Source: Foetidibacter luteolus (lineage in GTDB: Bacteria; Bacteroidota; Bacteroidia; Chitinophagales; Chitinophagaceae). From it: a DNA stretch of 32,426 nt. Made by a program: the position numbers and the translations under genes. Shown here piece after piece: positions 1 through 7,408 of the stretch. Location: NCBI RefSeq assembly GCF_009650435.1, contig NZ_VVIP01000048.1, positions 1 through 32,426 of the forward strand. Reading direction: 5' to 3'. Under the pieces are notes generated by a model. The model did not search any database. It was given only the letters and a program-made list of their open reading frames with translations, and was not told the DNA's origin. Position 1 is the first letter of the stretch; each line of letters begins with the position of its first letter.

Positions 1-31
1 TCAGCTTTTTTATTGTACTAATTGATTTTAG

Positions 32-1171
32 TTATTTAAATCTAAAGTCTAATTTATAATCAAAGAGCCATGGGATTTTTGGGTTGACATTTTCTGCTTC
101 AAGCCGCTGGGCTATGTTTTCATAATGGTTTCGTAGCTGCAGTGCTTCATGGTCTCTGTAGTAGGTTACAATGATGGTGTCATTTTCCACCCTGATATCC
201 CCTTCCATGTTAGTGAGTACCTGTTGTGCTGTATGCGCTGCTGTCCATTTTTTGTAGTTATCGGGCAATTTGTTTTTGAGTTGGTGGGTGGCAGCCTGTG
301 CTATGAGTGCCAGGGTTTGTTTTCCATATTTTATATTGAGGTTAAAGGTGGAGGCCCTGTTCCATCCTATATCCCCGTTAAAGTTGAAGAATTCTTCTAT
401 TGTCCACCGTTGCGGGAATATTTGGGTAACCAATTCGAGGGCTGTCTGGCTGGAGGTAGTTAAGAATGGTTTGTAATTATAGGCATCCTCCCGCTCTCCC
501 TGGCGTTGTACCAATAATTTCAGAGTATGGGGACTGTTGTCAAAGGCAAAGTCTGTGCAGGCCAGTGCATATCCTGCCCACAGGGGTTTGTATTGCAGGT
601 GCTCCAGGCGGCCTGTAATTTTTTTAATTGCAGGTGCCGGCATTAATATGTCAAATGTTGGGTGCTGACAAAAATAATCACCCACCTCCTGTGTGAAGTG
701 CTCCTTATCGGCTATAAAAAGGCCCACCCTGTTCAATTATATCGGCCAGTTGCAGGGTGGCAGGGCTGCAGTTTTTGCCGGAGGAGCCAAGCGTAAAAGC
801 CAGGGGCTGGCCGCTGAATGCATCCACGCAAAAAAAGGTCTGCATCATTTTATGCCCCGGTTCATCCGGTCTTTTCTTTTTGTGGGGCATTGTACGCCGG
901 GTTGCTGATTGTATCCTGTGCGGGTCAATGGCCAAAACATGCCGGCCATCGTAATGATGCTGCAATCTCCTGAGTTGCATCAGTGTTATCTGCAGGTGTT
1001 CGTAGGTTTGCACCGTATGCATATCAAGGAGTTCATGCACCGCCCAGGCGCAGGTATTCAGGCACCAGCAGCCATAGCCACATATGCGTGCCGGATACTT
1101 TAGCAGCCAGTATTTCCCGCACATGCCGTTCATGAGGGCGAGATTGCCTTGTTGAATCCTGGCGCCGGAGA
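32..1171 (-). pseudogene. DDE transposase remnant, frameshifted and 5'-truncated
   Basis: A decayed insertion-sequence transposase on the minus strand. Two reading frames together give one DDE-type protein. The upstream fragment (about 1171 down to 705) carries the first acidic residue in a VLAIDPHRI context followed by TFFCVDAFSGQPLAF. The downstream fragment (736 to 32) carries a second Asp in LFIADKEHF and the Glu in RWTIEEFFNF, then ends at a TAA at 32-34. The break lies near 715-730, where a run of five T on the minus strand (plus strand AAAAA at 716-720) would restore the frame if it were one base shorter. The 5' end is missing: beyond about 1172 the sequence belongs to a dispersed repeat also found at 4411-4480, so the ATG at 1208 is probably not native. 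No terminal inverted repeats were found, and one end may lie outside the window. The IS family was not assigned. Confidence 0.75.
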
Positions 1172-1172
1172 T

Positions 1173-1260
1173 GAGAAAGGTAATTCTCATAACCGGCAAT
1201 ATTTCCATTTAAAAAACATTCTCCGCAATAGTCTTCGGTACGGGACTTTGCGGTAGGGAG
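1173..1260 (+). repeat. Dispersed repeat family 1, copy a
   Basis: This copy begins with GAGA-like sequence, contains GCAATATTTCCATTTAAAA, and continues into CCGCAATAGTCTTCGG and GGGACTTTGCGGTAGGGA. The first 60 or so bases closely match 4411-4480, in the same orientation. The second half matches, inverted, the copies at 1459-1529, 4879-4950 and 5594-5664. It cuts off the 5' end of the transposase remnant. It has no apparent coding role. Confidence 0.7.
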
Positions 1261-1458
1261 GATGAAAACGCCCATCTCTAAGCAAATACCCCTTCCAACA
1301 CAAATCTCCTTGAGAATTATCTTCCAGCGCTGCGAAATATTACCGCATTGGGCAGCAAGAAGTTTACGCAATTACCAGTTGCATGGAGTTCATGGATGTT
1401 CACCTGGTCAAATAAATGTGCAAGAGTGGAAAATCATTTATCTCTTTTGTATTTGTGC

Positions 1459-1529
1459 CGTCCCTGCTGCAAAGTCCCTTACCAGGGGACTTTGCGGGGA
1501 AGTGCTTCGGATGGACACTGAGGGGGGAT
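1459..1529 (-). repeat. Dispersed repeat family 1, copy b, with 10-bp hairpin
   Basis: An inverted copy of the family 1 core (GGGAAGTGCTTCGGATGGACACTG on the plus strand is shared with 5633-5654, nearly base for base). It contains a perfect hairpin at 1469-1495: stem GCAAAGTCCC / GGGACTTTGC with a 7-nt loop. There is no T-run after it on either strand, so it is not an obvious intrinsic terminator. The rest of the gap from 1261 to 1585 holds no gene that I can support. Confidence 0.65.
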
Positions 1530-1536
1530 GAAGAAT

Positions 1537-1567
1537 TTTGAAAAATTCGCACATCAACTTATCTTGC
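1537..1567 (+). promoter_or_regulatory. Candidate Bacteroidota-type promoter of ELWxxDGT protein 1
   Basis: TTTG at 1537-1540 is followed after 19 nt by TATCTTGC at 1560-1567. This resembles the Bacteroidota -33 TTTG / -7 TAnnTTTG consensus (6 of 8 in the -7 box) with a typical spacing. The ATG of the downstream gene begins at 1586. A weaker similar arrangement (TTTT, 19 nt, TATCTTAG) precedes the paralogue at 27455. Confidence 0.4.
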
Positions 1568-1585
1568 TTTTAAACCCAAGCTTTT

Positions 1586-4411
1586 ATGAAACTATTCCAG
1601 TTAACCGCTATTATTTTTTTATTGAATTTTTTTTCTGTTGCCGGTCAGAATTTTCATTTCTTAAAGGATATCAATGATGCTAAAAGTTCTCTTCCTTTTG
1701 TTCAAAACAATTTACCTGCGCCAAAGGTTAGCAGAATGCCTGTTCTAAATAATGTTTGCTATTTTACTGCTGATGATGGAATACATGGTCGGGAACTCTG
1801 GAGAAGCGATGGGACGCAGGCCGGAACATACATAGTTAAAGATTTTATTCCGGGAGCTTCAGGTAGTAATCCGGAAAACATAACCGTATTTAAAAACAGG
1901 ATATACGTTTCAGCGGCTTCAAATTTATGGGTTAGTGACGGAACTTCGGCCGGTACTACCGTATTTAAAGATGCCATAACGCCCGGTATATTAGTAGTGG
2001 GGGGCAATTTTATTTATTTTACATTACGGGGAAGTCAATTGTGGAAAACAGATGGCACAACTACAGAGATGGTAGTAGATATGAATACCCCAATCTATCA
2101 AAACACTGGCCAGCTAAGAAGTTTAATCTACTTGCATGGCAAGCTTTACTTTGTTGGCTCAAGCAGAACTCCCACCAGTAGGTTTGGAACGCTTTGGTGC
2201 ACAGATGGCAGCGCAGGAGGAACTTATTCTGTTAGTGATTCCGCACAACAAGTTACATCTGTCACAGAAGGGCCGGGTAAAACTATATGGTTTTCCGCAG
2301 CAACTGTCAGCAACCAATTTAAAATATGGCAATCACAGGGTGGGCAGAATGATGCACACCCAGCACCAGGCAATAATGACTTTATCCATGATAACTCAGC
2401 CAATATGATTGTGAGAGGGGGATCGCTGTATTATATAGCAACTGTTAATAGCACAAAAAAGCAATTTTGTAAATACGACGGAGTAAACGCAGTTGTTCTC
2501 AAGAGCATGTTGATCAATGGTATGCCTACATCCATTTCAGGTCTTACTCAATCAGATAATGCTATATATATTGGCACAAGACTTACCGGCCCGACAACTG
2601 AGGATGGCCAGTTGTGGAAATCTGATGGTACAGCAACAGGTACAGTACTTTTAAAAAATAATTGCTCTCCCGAAAATTTAGATGCACGTAATTCGAGTTT
2701 ATATTTTTCAGCAACTACAGAAAATTATGGCCGTGAGCTTTGGAAGACTGACGGAACTGTACTGGGAACAGTAATGGTGAAAAATATTAATACAAGCGAA
2801 AATTCCTCATCACCTGCTAACTATAGTGAAACTGCAGGTGGTGAGTTGTTTTTTTCTGCTTGTTCGGAAAGTATCGGAGTGGAGCTTTGGAAAACAGATG
2901 GTACAGAGATTGGAACAAAACTGGTTAGCGATATCAATAAAACTACCTCCGGCTCAAACAGCGCGTTTAATATTACCAATTTCTCTAACCGTCTTTGGTT
3001 TGGTGCGAATGATGGTTATACTGGTAAAAATTTGTTGTGGGTGTCCGATGCAACCGATGCCGGCACAACAGCTATCCCTGGCTTTGAACTCCTTTATTTC
3101 ACCTCAGAGCAGGATGGGTTTGCGGTTCTTGGTGAAATGCTCTTTTTCTATGGTATAAGCAAAACAACAGGCAAACGTGGCGTTTTTAAAATAAATGAAG
3201 CTGGTTCTACCCAACTAGTCACGGAACTAACTACCGCAGAAAACAGTGTTGACTGGATGGTTGCAACTACTAATCTTGTTTATTTTGCAACCGTTACCGG
3301 TGATGGCGTATCTTCTCTCTGGCGGAGTGACGGCACTACACAGGGCACTTTTAAAATAGAATCAAACGTCGGCAGTTTGCCTTATTACAGCGTTTTCAAG
3401 CAAGCCCACCCCTTTGCAATTGATACTGTATTGTTTTTTCTTCAGGGAGCGAATGAGATTGGTTTATGGAAAACTTCGGGGACTGCTCAAAGTACAATTC
3501 CAATTTCCACGGAAATTTCAGCACCTGCCTGGTTATGTTCATTGAACGGGGTTCTTTATTTTACAGGCCAAACAGGCAATTCACCCGGCTTATACAAATT
3601 TGATGGAAAAAATGCCTCAAGGGTTTCCAATCTTTGGCCAGTATGTCTTGCTACAGCAGGCGGGAAATTGTTTATTGCAGGGTCTGGATATGTAAACGGA
3701 GTAACAGCACGCAAACAACTATGGGTTATTGACAACAATAATGAACAACCAGCCTTGGTAAAAGAAATCAATCCTCATGATGATGCTTTCAATTCTTTTG
3801 ATCCTCCGGTTATGCAAGATTTTGATGATAAACTTTTATTTTTTGCGAATGATGGCGTGCATGGAACAGAACTTTGGAAAAGCGATGGCTTCGCAGATGG
3901 AACTGTAATGGTCAAAGACCTAACGCCTGGATCTGTTGGAACTCAGACAGCCTTTTATGGGTATGGCCGTGGATACTATGGCGTTCACATCCAGACAGCT
4001 AATGGTAAAGCCTTTTTTACAATTGGCGGGGTTCCGTGGGTTTCAAATGGCACAGAAAATGGTACTCAGCCTATAGAAGACAATAACTTATCTGGTGTCC
4101 TGATGCAAAATTACCTTGCTACACTGGGCAACAACCTTGTGTGGGCCGGTAGCAATTATAAATACGGACTTGAGTTTTATACTAGCATTGTAGAATCAGT
4201 GCTACGTCCGCTTTATACATTTACCGGAACTGGTAATTTTAGTGATCCACTTAACTGGTCGGGTGGATATAAACCTCCGTCCTCGATACCACAAGGTGTG
4301 GAAGTTGTAATAAGTCCCCAAACAGATGGAGTCTGTATTCTTGATGCTCCACTTAAACTGACCGGCGGCAAGTTGACAATTAAGCAAAATGCAAGGGTTG
4401 TTATAAAATAG
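1586..4411 (+). CDS. ELWxxDGT-repeat secreted protein 1 (941 aa)
   Basis: The protein has a signal peptide (residues 1-20, hydrophobic, ending SVAGQ), so it should be exported. The body carries about a dozen copies of the motif ELWxSDGTxxGT(x)VKD, for example ELWRSDGTQAGT near residue 72, ELWKTDGTVLGT and ELWKSDGFADGT. This matches the ELWxxDGT repeat family, which is predicted to form repeated beta-sheet blades. The last 65 residues form a separate module (FTGTGNFSDPLNW ... GGKLTIKQNARVVI) that is also present at the end of the paralogue at 27455-30310. I see no recognisable type A or type B type IX sorting tail. The family has no established biochemical function; a surface or binding role is inferred. 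The gene is AT-richer than its paralogue and is bracketed by direct copies of repeat family 1, which suggests an accessory origin. The start is the ATG giving a clean signal peptide, 19 bp after the candidate -7 box. Confidence 0.88.
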   Translation: MKLFQLTAIIFLLNFFSVAGQNFHFLKDINDAKSSLPFVQNNLPAPKVSRMPVLNNVCYFTADDGIHGRELWRSDGTQAGTYIVKDFIPGASGSNPENITVFKNRIYVSAASNLWVSDGTSAGTTVFKDAITPGILVVGGNFIYFTLRGSQLWKTDGTTTEMVVDMNTPIYQNTGQLRSLIYLHGKLYFVGSSRTPTSRFGTLWCTDGSAGGTYSVSDSAQQVTSVTEGPGKTIWFSAATVSNQFKIWQSQGGQNDAHPAPGNNDFIHDNSANMIVRGGSLYYIATVNSTKKQFCKYDGVNAVVLKSMLINGMPTSISGLTQSDNAIYIGTRLTGPTTEDGQLWKSDGTATGTVLLKNNCSPENLDARNSSLYFSATTENYGRELWKTDGTVLGTVMVKNINTSENSSSPANYSETAGGELFFSACSESIGVELWKTDGTEIGTKLVSDINKTTSGSNSAFNITNFSNRLWFGANDGYTGKNLLWVSDATDAGTTAIPGFELLYFTSEQDGFAVLGEMLFFYGISKTTGKRGVFKINEAGSTQLVTELTTAENSVDWMVATTNLVYFATVTGDGVSSLWRSDGTTQGTFKIESNVGSLPYYSVFKQAHPFAIDTVLFFLQGANEIGLWKTSGTAQSTIPISTEISAPAWLCSLNGVLYFTGQTGNSPGLYKFDGKNASRVSNLWPVCLATAGGKLFIAGSGYVNGVTARKQLWVIDNNNEQPALVKEINPHDDAFNSFDPPVMQDFDDKLLFFANDGVHGTELWKSDGFADGTVMVKDLTPGSVGTQTAFYGYGRGYYGVHIQTANGKAFFTIGGVPWVSNGTENGTQPIEDNNLSGVLMQNYLATLGNNLVWAGSNYKYGLEFYTSIVESVLRPLYTFTGTGNFSDPLNWSGGYKPPSSIPQGVEVVISPQTDGVCILDAPLKLTGGKLTIKQNARVVIK

Positions 4412-4480
4412 AGAATGGCAATTTTCATCACCCGCAATATTTCCATTTAAAAGACATTTCTCCACCATAGTCTCCGAAGC
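4411..4480 (+). repeat. Dispersed repeat family 1, copy c
   Basis: It starts at the stop codon of ELWxxDGT protein 1 and matches 1173-1240 in the same orientation, sharing GCAATATTTCCATTTAAAA exactly and then ACATT, CTCC and ATAGTCT with few changes. With copy a it frames the 1586-4411 gene as a direct repeat. Confidence 0.7.
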
Positions 4481-4600
4481 ATTTATTTAAACTTCTCCTG
4501 AATGCAATATGTGTCTCCAGCGTTTTCTACCCACTCCCCGCTATTAACCAAACTGGATTATAGATAATCTAACAGCGGCATATACTATTCGTAAATGGAG

Positions 4601-4721
4601 GAAGCAGAAATGTGGCTGTTGAATTTCCCCCTTTAGCATATAGCTCCGAAAGCCAGACGAAAGCCTGGCTTTTATAATACATCCGAAGAGCCGCTAACGC
4701 TTAACTCTCCGAATAGCTGGG
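4601..4721 (+). repeat. Dispersed repeat family 2, copy A
   Basis: About 120 bp matching 5665-5792 in direct orientation. Shared blocks are GAAGCAGAA, GGCTGTTGAATTT, CCCTTTAGCAT, GCTCCGAAA and CCGAAGAGCCGCTAACGCTT. It contains a hairpin at about 4648-4672 (AAAGCCAG / CTGGCTTT, loop ACGAAAGC, followed by T) and a second imperfect one at 4681-4712 (ATCCGAAGAG / CTCTCCGAAT). 4481-4600 holds nothing recognisable. Confidence 0.7.
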
Positions 4722-4734
4722 CTCATGTATTACA

Positions 4735-4815
4735 GAAAGCTGGCAAGAAAATAGGTATGAGCCCGGCAGAAGTACTACTATGATGCTTTACTTGCGTCGC
4801 ACTCTTCTACGGCTT
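4735..4815 (+). repeat. Dispersed repeat family 3 (TTGCGTCGCACTC type)
   Basis: It contains ATGAGCCCGGCAG followed by CTTGCGTCGCACTCTTCTAC. It aligns along about 65 bp with the reverse complement of 20046-20112 and shares its core with 11337-11401. No coding role is seen. Confidence 0.65.
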
Positions 4816-4816
4816 G

Positions 4817-5052
4817 TTCCTTCTGCATCTTTTCCCACAGGTTAGGGGAATTCGTCTTTAATTGGGCATCGTCTTCATCCCTGTCGCAAAGTCCCGTGCC
4901 GGAGACTATTGCGGCGAAGTGCTTTGGATCATGTAAGTACACCGTGCGGAGGACGGAATATGGCCATGTTTAACCAGCAGAAATTCCGCCAGTTTTCGTT
5001 GGGTCAGCGGCCTTTTTTTCGGCTCATCGGCATCGGATAAAATTTTATACAT
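4817..5052 (-). pseudogene. Possible gene scraps, one HTH-like, broken by a repeat
   Basis: Two coding-looking stretches on the minus strand lie either side of a family 1 repeat. From an ATG at 5052 the frame reads MYKILSDADEPKKRPLTQRK and on through LAEFLLVKHGH, charged and helix-rich and reminiscent of the start of a DNA-binding or replication protein. It then runs into the repeat and stops at 4906. Past the repeat, in another frame, about 4880 to 4817 reads DEDDAQLKTNSPNLWEKMQK, again protein-like. They may be parts of one gene, but I recognise no family and cannot exclude chance. Confidence 0.25.
4879..4950 (-). repeat. Dispersed repeat family 1, copy d
   Basis: TCCCTGTCGCAAAGTCCC, GTGCCGGAGACTATTGCGG, GAAGTGCTT and CACCGTGCGGAG match copy e at 5594-5664 with few changes. 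It sits between the two coding scraps on the minus strand. Confidence 0.65.
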
Positions 5053-5059
5053 GAAAATT

Positions 5060-5107
5060 GTTTGCAAATTTTCGTTTGCAAATTTTTGCAAACAAAAAAT
5101 TGCAAAC
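5060..5107. promoter_or_regulatory. Cluster of GTTTGCAA palindromic sites
   Basis: Four copies of one octamer-like word in 48 bp: two as GTTTGCAAA (5060-5068, 5074-5082) and two as the inverse TTGCAAAC (5085-5093, 5100-5107). It lies immediately upstream of the minus-strand ATG at 5052 that opens an HTH-like fragment. The arrangement resembles an operator or iteron cluster of a small mobile or plasmid-type gene. This is a visual pattern only. Confidence 0.4.
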
Positions 5108-5187
5108 AGATAGATATTGCCTTAAAAAATTTGTGTGCTTTACGAGGACATTCTCAGTGGTTTTTGCGAGAGTAGCTGTTTTTATTT

Positions 5188-5325
5188 ATAACGAAGAATT
5201 TTTATTGGCCGGGCAGCAGGATACGAATTTAGCTTCCGTTGAGCAATTTGCGTGACGAAGCAGTCCCGAAGTTTGGAGAACACGTGTGCGGTGGATTCAC
5301 TATGCGGGTTTTCCCGCAGAGTAGG
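5188..5325 (+). repeat. Dispersed repeat family 3, copy at 5.2 kb
   Basis: GAATTTTTATTGGCCGGGCAG, then GTTGAGCAATTT, GCAGTCCCGAAGTTT and GGGTTTTCCCGCAGAGTAG. The same order of blocks recurs at 5430-5570, which makes a tandem-like pair with the hairpin at 5373-5394 between them. Confidence 0.65.
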
Positions 5326-5372
5326 GGCTGTTGTCTAATTAATCTGCAGGAAGTCCTCCCTCAAAATTACGG

Positions 5373-5394
5373 AGGCAGGTGACAACACCTGCCT
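5373..5394. repeat. Hairpin AGGCAGGTG-ACAA-CACCTGCCT, left flank of the defence-like operon
   Basis: A perfect 9-bp stem with a 4-nt ACAA loop. A near-identical element (8-bp stem TGCAGGTG, loop TTGT, the complement of ACAA) sits at 11271-11290 on the other side of the four-gene operon. It is not followed by a T-run, so a terminator role is not indicated. Confidence 0.75.
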
Positions 5395-5429
5395 GGCATC
5401 CGTGGCACATCAACACAAACGACGGCAAG

Positions 5430-5570
5430 GGAATTTTTATGAGCCGGGCAATGGAATATGAATTAAGCATCGTTGAGCAATTTTGCATGTCAAGGCAGTC
5501 CCGAAGTTTCGGGAGGACTCTTGTACTGTTGGATGCTTTATTCGGCTTTTCCCGCAGGGTAGCAGGCAAT
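5430..5570 (+). repeat. Dispersed repeat family 3, second tandem copy
   Basis: GAATTTTTATGAGCCGGGCA, GTTGAGCAATTTTGC, GCAGTCCCGAAGTTTCGGG, ACTCTTGTAC and GCTTTTCCCGCAGGGTAG. The first block is also found, inverted, at 11382-11401. Open frames that cross this repeat look like artefacts of its composition. Confidence 0.65.
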
Positions 5571-5593
5571 GCGTATGCTGGTAAATTCATCTC

Positions 5594-5664
5594 CTCCCTG
5601 CCGCATATTCCCGTGCCGGAGACTATTGCGGGGAAGTGCTTCGGGTGGACACTGTGCGGAGAAT
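5594..5664 (-). repeat. Dispersed repeat family 1, copy e
   Basis: CCGTGCCGGAGACTATTGCGG, GGAAGTGCTTCGG and TGGACACTGTGCGGAG match copies b and d. It abuts family 2 copy B directly. Confidence 0.7.
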
Positions 5665-5792
5665 GAAGCAGAAGTATGGGCTGTTGAATTTTCCCCTTTA
5701 GCATTAGCATATGGCTCCGAAATCCAGGTGAAAGTCTGGTTTTTATTAAAAATCCGAAGAGCCGCTAACGCTTAACACTTCGGATAGCTGGG
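5665..5792 (+). repeat. Dispersed repeat family 2, copy B
   Basis: A direct partner of 4601-4721. It ends with a perfect hairpin (ATCCGAAG at 5752-5759, CTTCGGAT at 5778-5785) that lies just past the stop codon of the minus-strand operon and appears to serve as its terminator. Confidence 0.7.
5742..5785 (-). terminator. Candidate terminator of the four-gene operon
   Basis: On the minus strand an 8-bp perfect stem (ATCCGAAG / CTTCGGAT, loop of 18 nt) is followed directly by TTTTTAATAAAAA. It lies about 30 nt after the stop of the last operon gene at 5815. The hairpin is part of repeat family 2, so the repeat seems to have been used as a terminator. Confidence 0.5.
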
Positions 5793-5814
5793 AATGAAAA
5801 TGAAGGCAGTAGCA

Positions 5815-7407
5815 CTATCGAGTAAACGATTCAATATTATACTCTCTCAAGATTGTGGGTATTTTAGGGACACCGACGCGCCCATAATAAGAATTATATC
5901 TCTGCCGTAATTCAGAGATAAAAGGATGATTTAATTTACAAATCCTTTGAACTCCTTGTACCTTTAGTTCTGCATATTTTCTAAAAGTTTTTCCAGTTCT
6001 AAAATCTATTACCGCGGTCTTATTAGGATATTCTGTTTCAAAATTAAAACTAGGAATTAAGTGTAAACGCTTTTCTGTCTGATTATAGGCTTGTAAGAAT
6101 AAATCATTCAGGAGATTTGTATTCTGCTCAGAAATTTGCTCATTAATTGCTGTCCGTAATCCTGGACCAATATGCTTATTGACCAAAGCTTCAAACTGAC
6201 TAAGAAATGGTTTAATTAGAACATCTTCCGTTATCATTTCATAGTTTTCTTCTTTTTGGTAGGTAGTATTACCTTGTGCATCAGTAACAGGTATTTTCTT
6301 TTTAGATTTGCTATAAAGTGCTGGCGGCTTACTATCCGCATTAAATTTCACAAATTTTTCTCTCGCAATATCTTTTATAGCAGAAATAACTTTCGCATTA
6401 TCAACTATTACTTTAGTATTCTTTTGACCAAATAAATCTGTGAATATCTGTTTGGTAAAGCCAGATTCTTGAAAGGTTAATAGCTCAAAGTATAAATCTG
6501 AGTTACAAATATCCTGGCAATCACATTCTGGACTAATGATAATACCGTAAATTCTTTCTTGAGGAGCCAAAAGGAAAACATCGCCAGTCATCACAGGAAC
6601 ATCATCCAGAGAAAATGCGTTCAAGTTCGTATAGTAAATCCTTTGAAACAATCTTGCAATAGAGTTACCATCAGCCAATACATCGGTATTAGGCTTGGCT
6701 TGTGTAGCAAAATTTTTTATCTCAGCCAAAAGTCCAGGATTAGCAATTAACTTTTCTGTTAGGATATTTTGCAGGAGGGATATAACTTCGATTTCAGGAT
6801 TAACACCATCGCTACTTGCAGTTTCGTGCAAATTAAGAACCCAGTTTATATCAGCTGCAGCTAATTCACTAAAGATTTGCTGTAATGATTGGTTAATCGA
6901 ATTACTCCACTTTATTGGAACGGCAAGGTTTGCATTACTTTTTTGCCATACAATTATGTCTTGTACAATTTTCGCGTGAATTGTTCCAGTATCAGACAAA
7001 TCCCCTTTTTGCACAAATTGAATTCTTCCTGCAAATTTTTTCATAAGCTCTTCAGGAAAAATTGCCTTCACGTCTACATTTGAAAATATATACAATAAGG
7101 TATAAAAGTCATTCCTTCTTAAAAAGTCCATTGTAGCATTTTCCTTCACAGCGGGCCTAGCAATTTTTATATTTTCATCGCCTATTTCTTCAGTTATGTC
7201 TAGGCTTGAACTATCAATGGAACTATTGAAATCCCAATCAAGAATAATTGCATTAAAGCCACTCATTGTCACAAGTGCTTTTTCTGCATGCTCTAAATTT
7301 TGCACGCCGAGAACGGGAAAGTCATTTCTCAATGATTCAAATAGCTCTTTTTCTCCACTTTTCTCGGTGTGAATATGATCGTCGGCAAATAGGATAACAC
7401 CTTCCAT
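5815..7407 (-). CDS. Receiver-domain protein of methyltransferase-linked operon (530 aa)
   Basis: The last gene of the operon. Residues 1-140 look like a response-regulator receiver: acidic pair D9-D10 after a VILFA strand, phosphoacceptor candidate D57 in AIILDWDF, a small hydroxyl residue S109 in LLYIFSN, and K134 in IQFVQKGD. A long insert separates D57 from the next strand. The remaining ~390 residues match nothing I can name. They include a cysteine cluster C295/C297/C301 (ECDCQDIC) and near the end a D468-x11-E480-x-K482 arrangement (AVIDFRTGK ... AELKVQ) that could be a PD-(D/E)xK-like nuclease core, although this is speculative. The start is the ATG at 7407, one base after the stop of the kinase-like gene; an upstream in-frame start would overlap that gene by 89 bases. 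Its context makes it the natural partner of the upstream GHKL protein. It is AT-rich like the rest of the operon. Confidence 0.8.
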   Translation of the reverse strand: MEGVILFADDHIHTEKSGEKELFESLRNDFPVLGVQNLEHAEKALVTMSGFNAIILDWDFNSSIDSSSLDITEEIGDENIKIARPAVKENATMDFLRRNDFYTLLYIFSNVDVKAIFPEELMKKFAGRIQFVQKGDLSDTGTIHAKIVQDIIVWQKSNANLAVPIKWSNSINQSLQQIFSELAAADINWVLNLHETASSDGVNPEIEVISLLQNILTEKLIANPGLLAEIKNFATQAKPNTDVLADGNSIARLFQRIYYTNLNAFSLDDVPVMTGDVFLLAPQERIYGIIISPECDCQDICNSDLYFELLTFQESGFTKQIFTDLFGQKNTKVIVDNAKVISAIKDIAREKFVKFNADSKPPALYSKSKKKIPVTDAQGNTTYQKEENYEMITEDVLIKPFLSQFEALVNKHIGPGLRTAINEQISEQNTNLLNDLFLQAYNQTEKRLHLIPSFNFETEYPNKTAVIDFRTGKTFRKYAELKVQGVQRICKLNHPFISELRQRYNSYYGRVGVPKIPTILREYNIESFTR

Positions 7408-7408
7408 T

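Noticed and set aside
4213..4446. Minus-strand frame starting MEILRVMKIAIL, resembling the start MEILPVMRITFL at 1208
   Set aside because: The similarity comes from two copies of the same dispersed repeat (family 1), not from related proteins.
5339..5710. Minus-strand open frame of 123 codons beginning MLMLKGKIQQP
   Set aside because: It is built entirely from dispersed repeats (families 1, 2 and 3 and a hairpin); similar peptide pieces arise from other copies of the same repeats.
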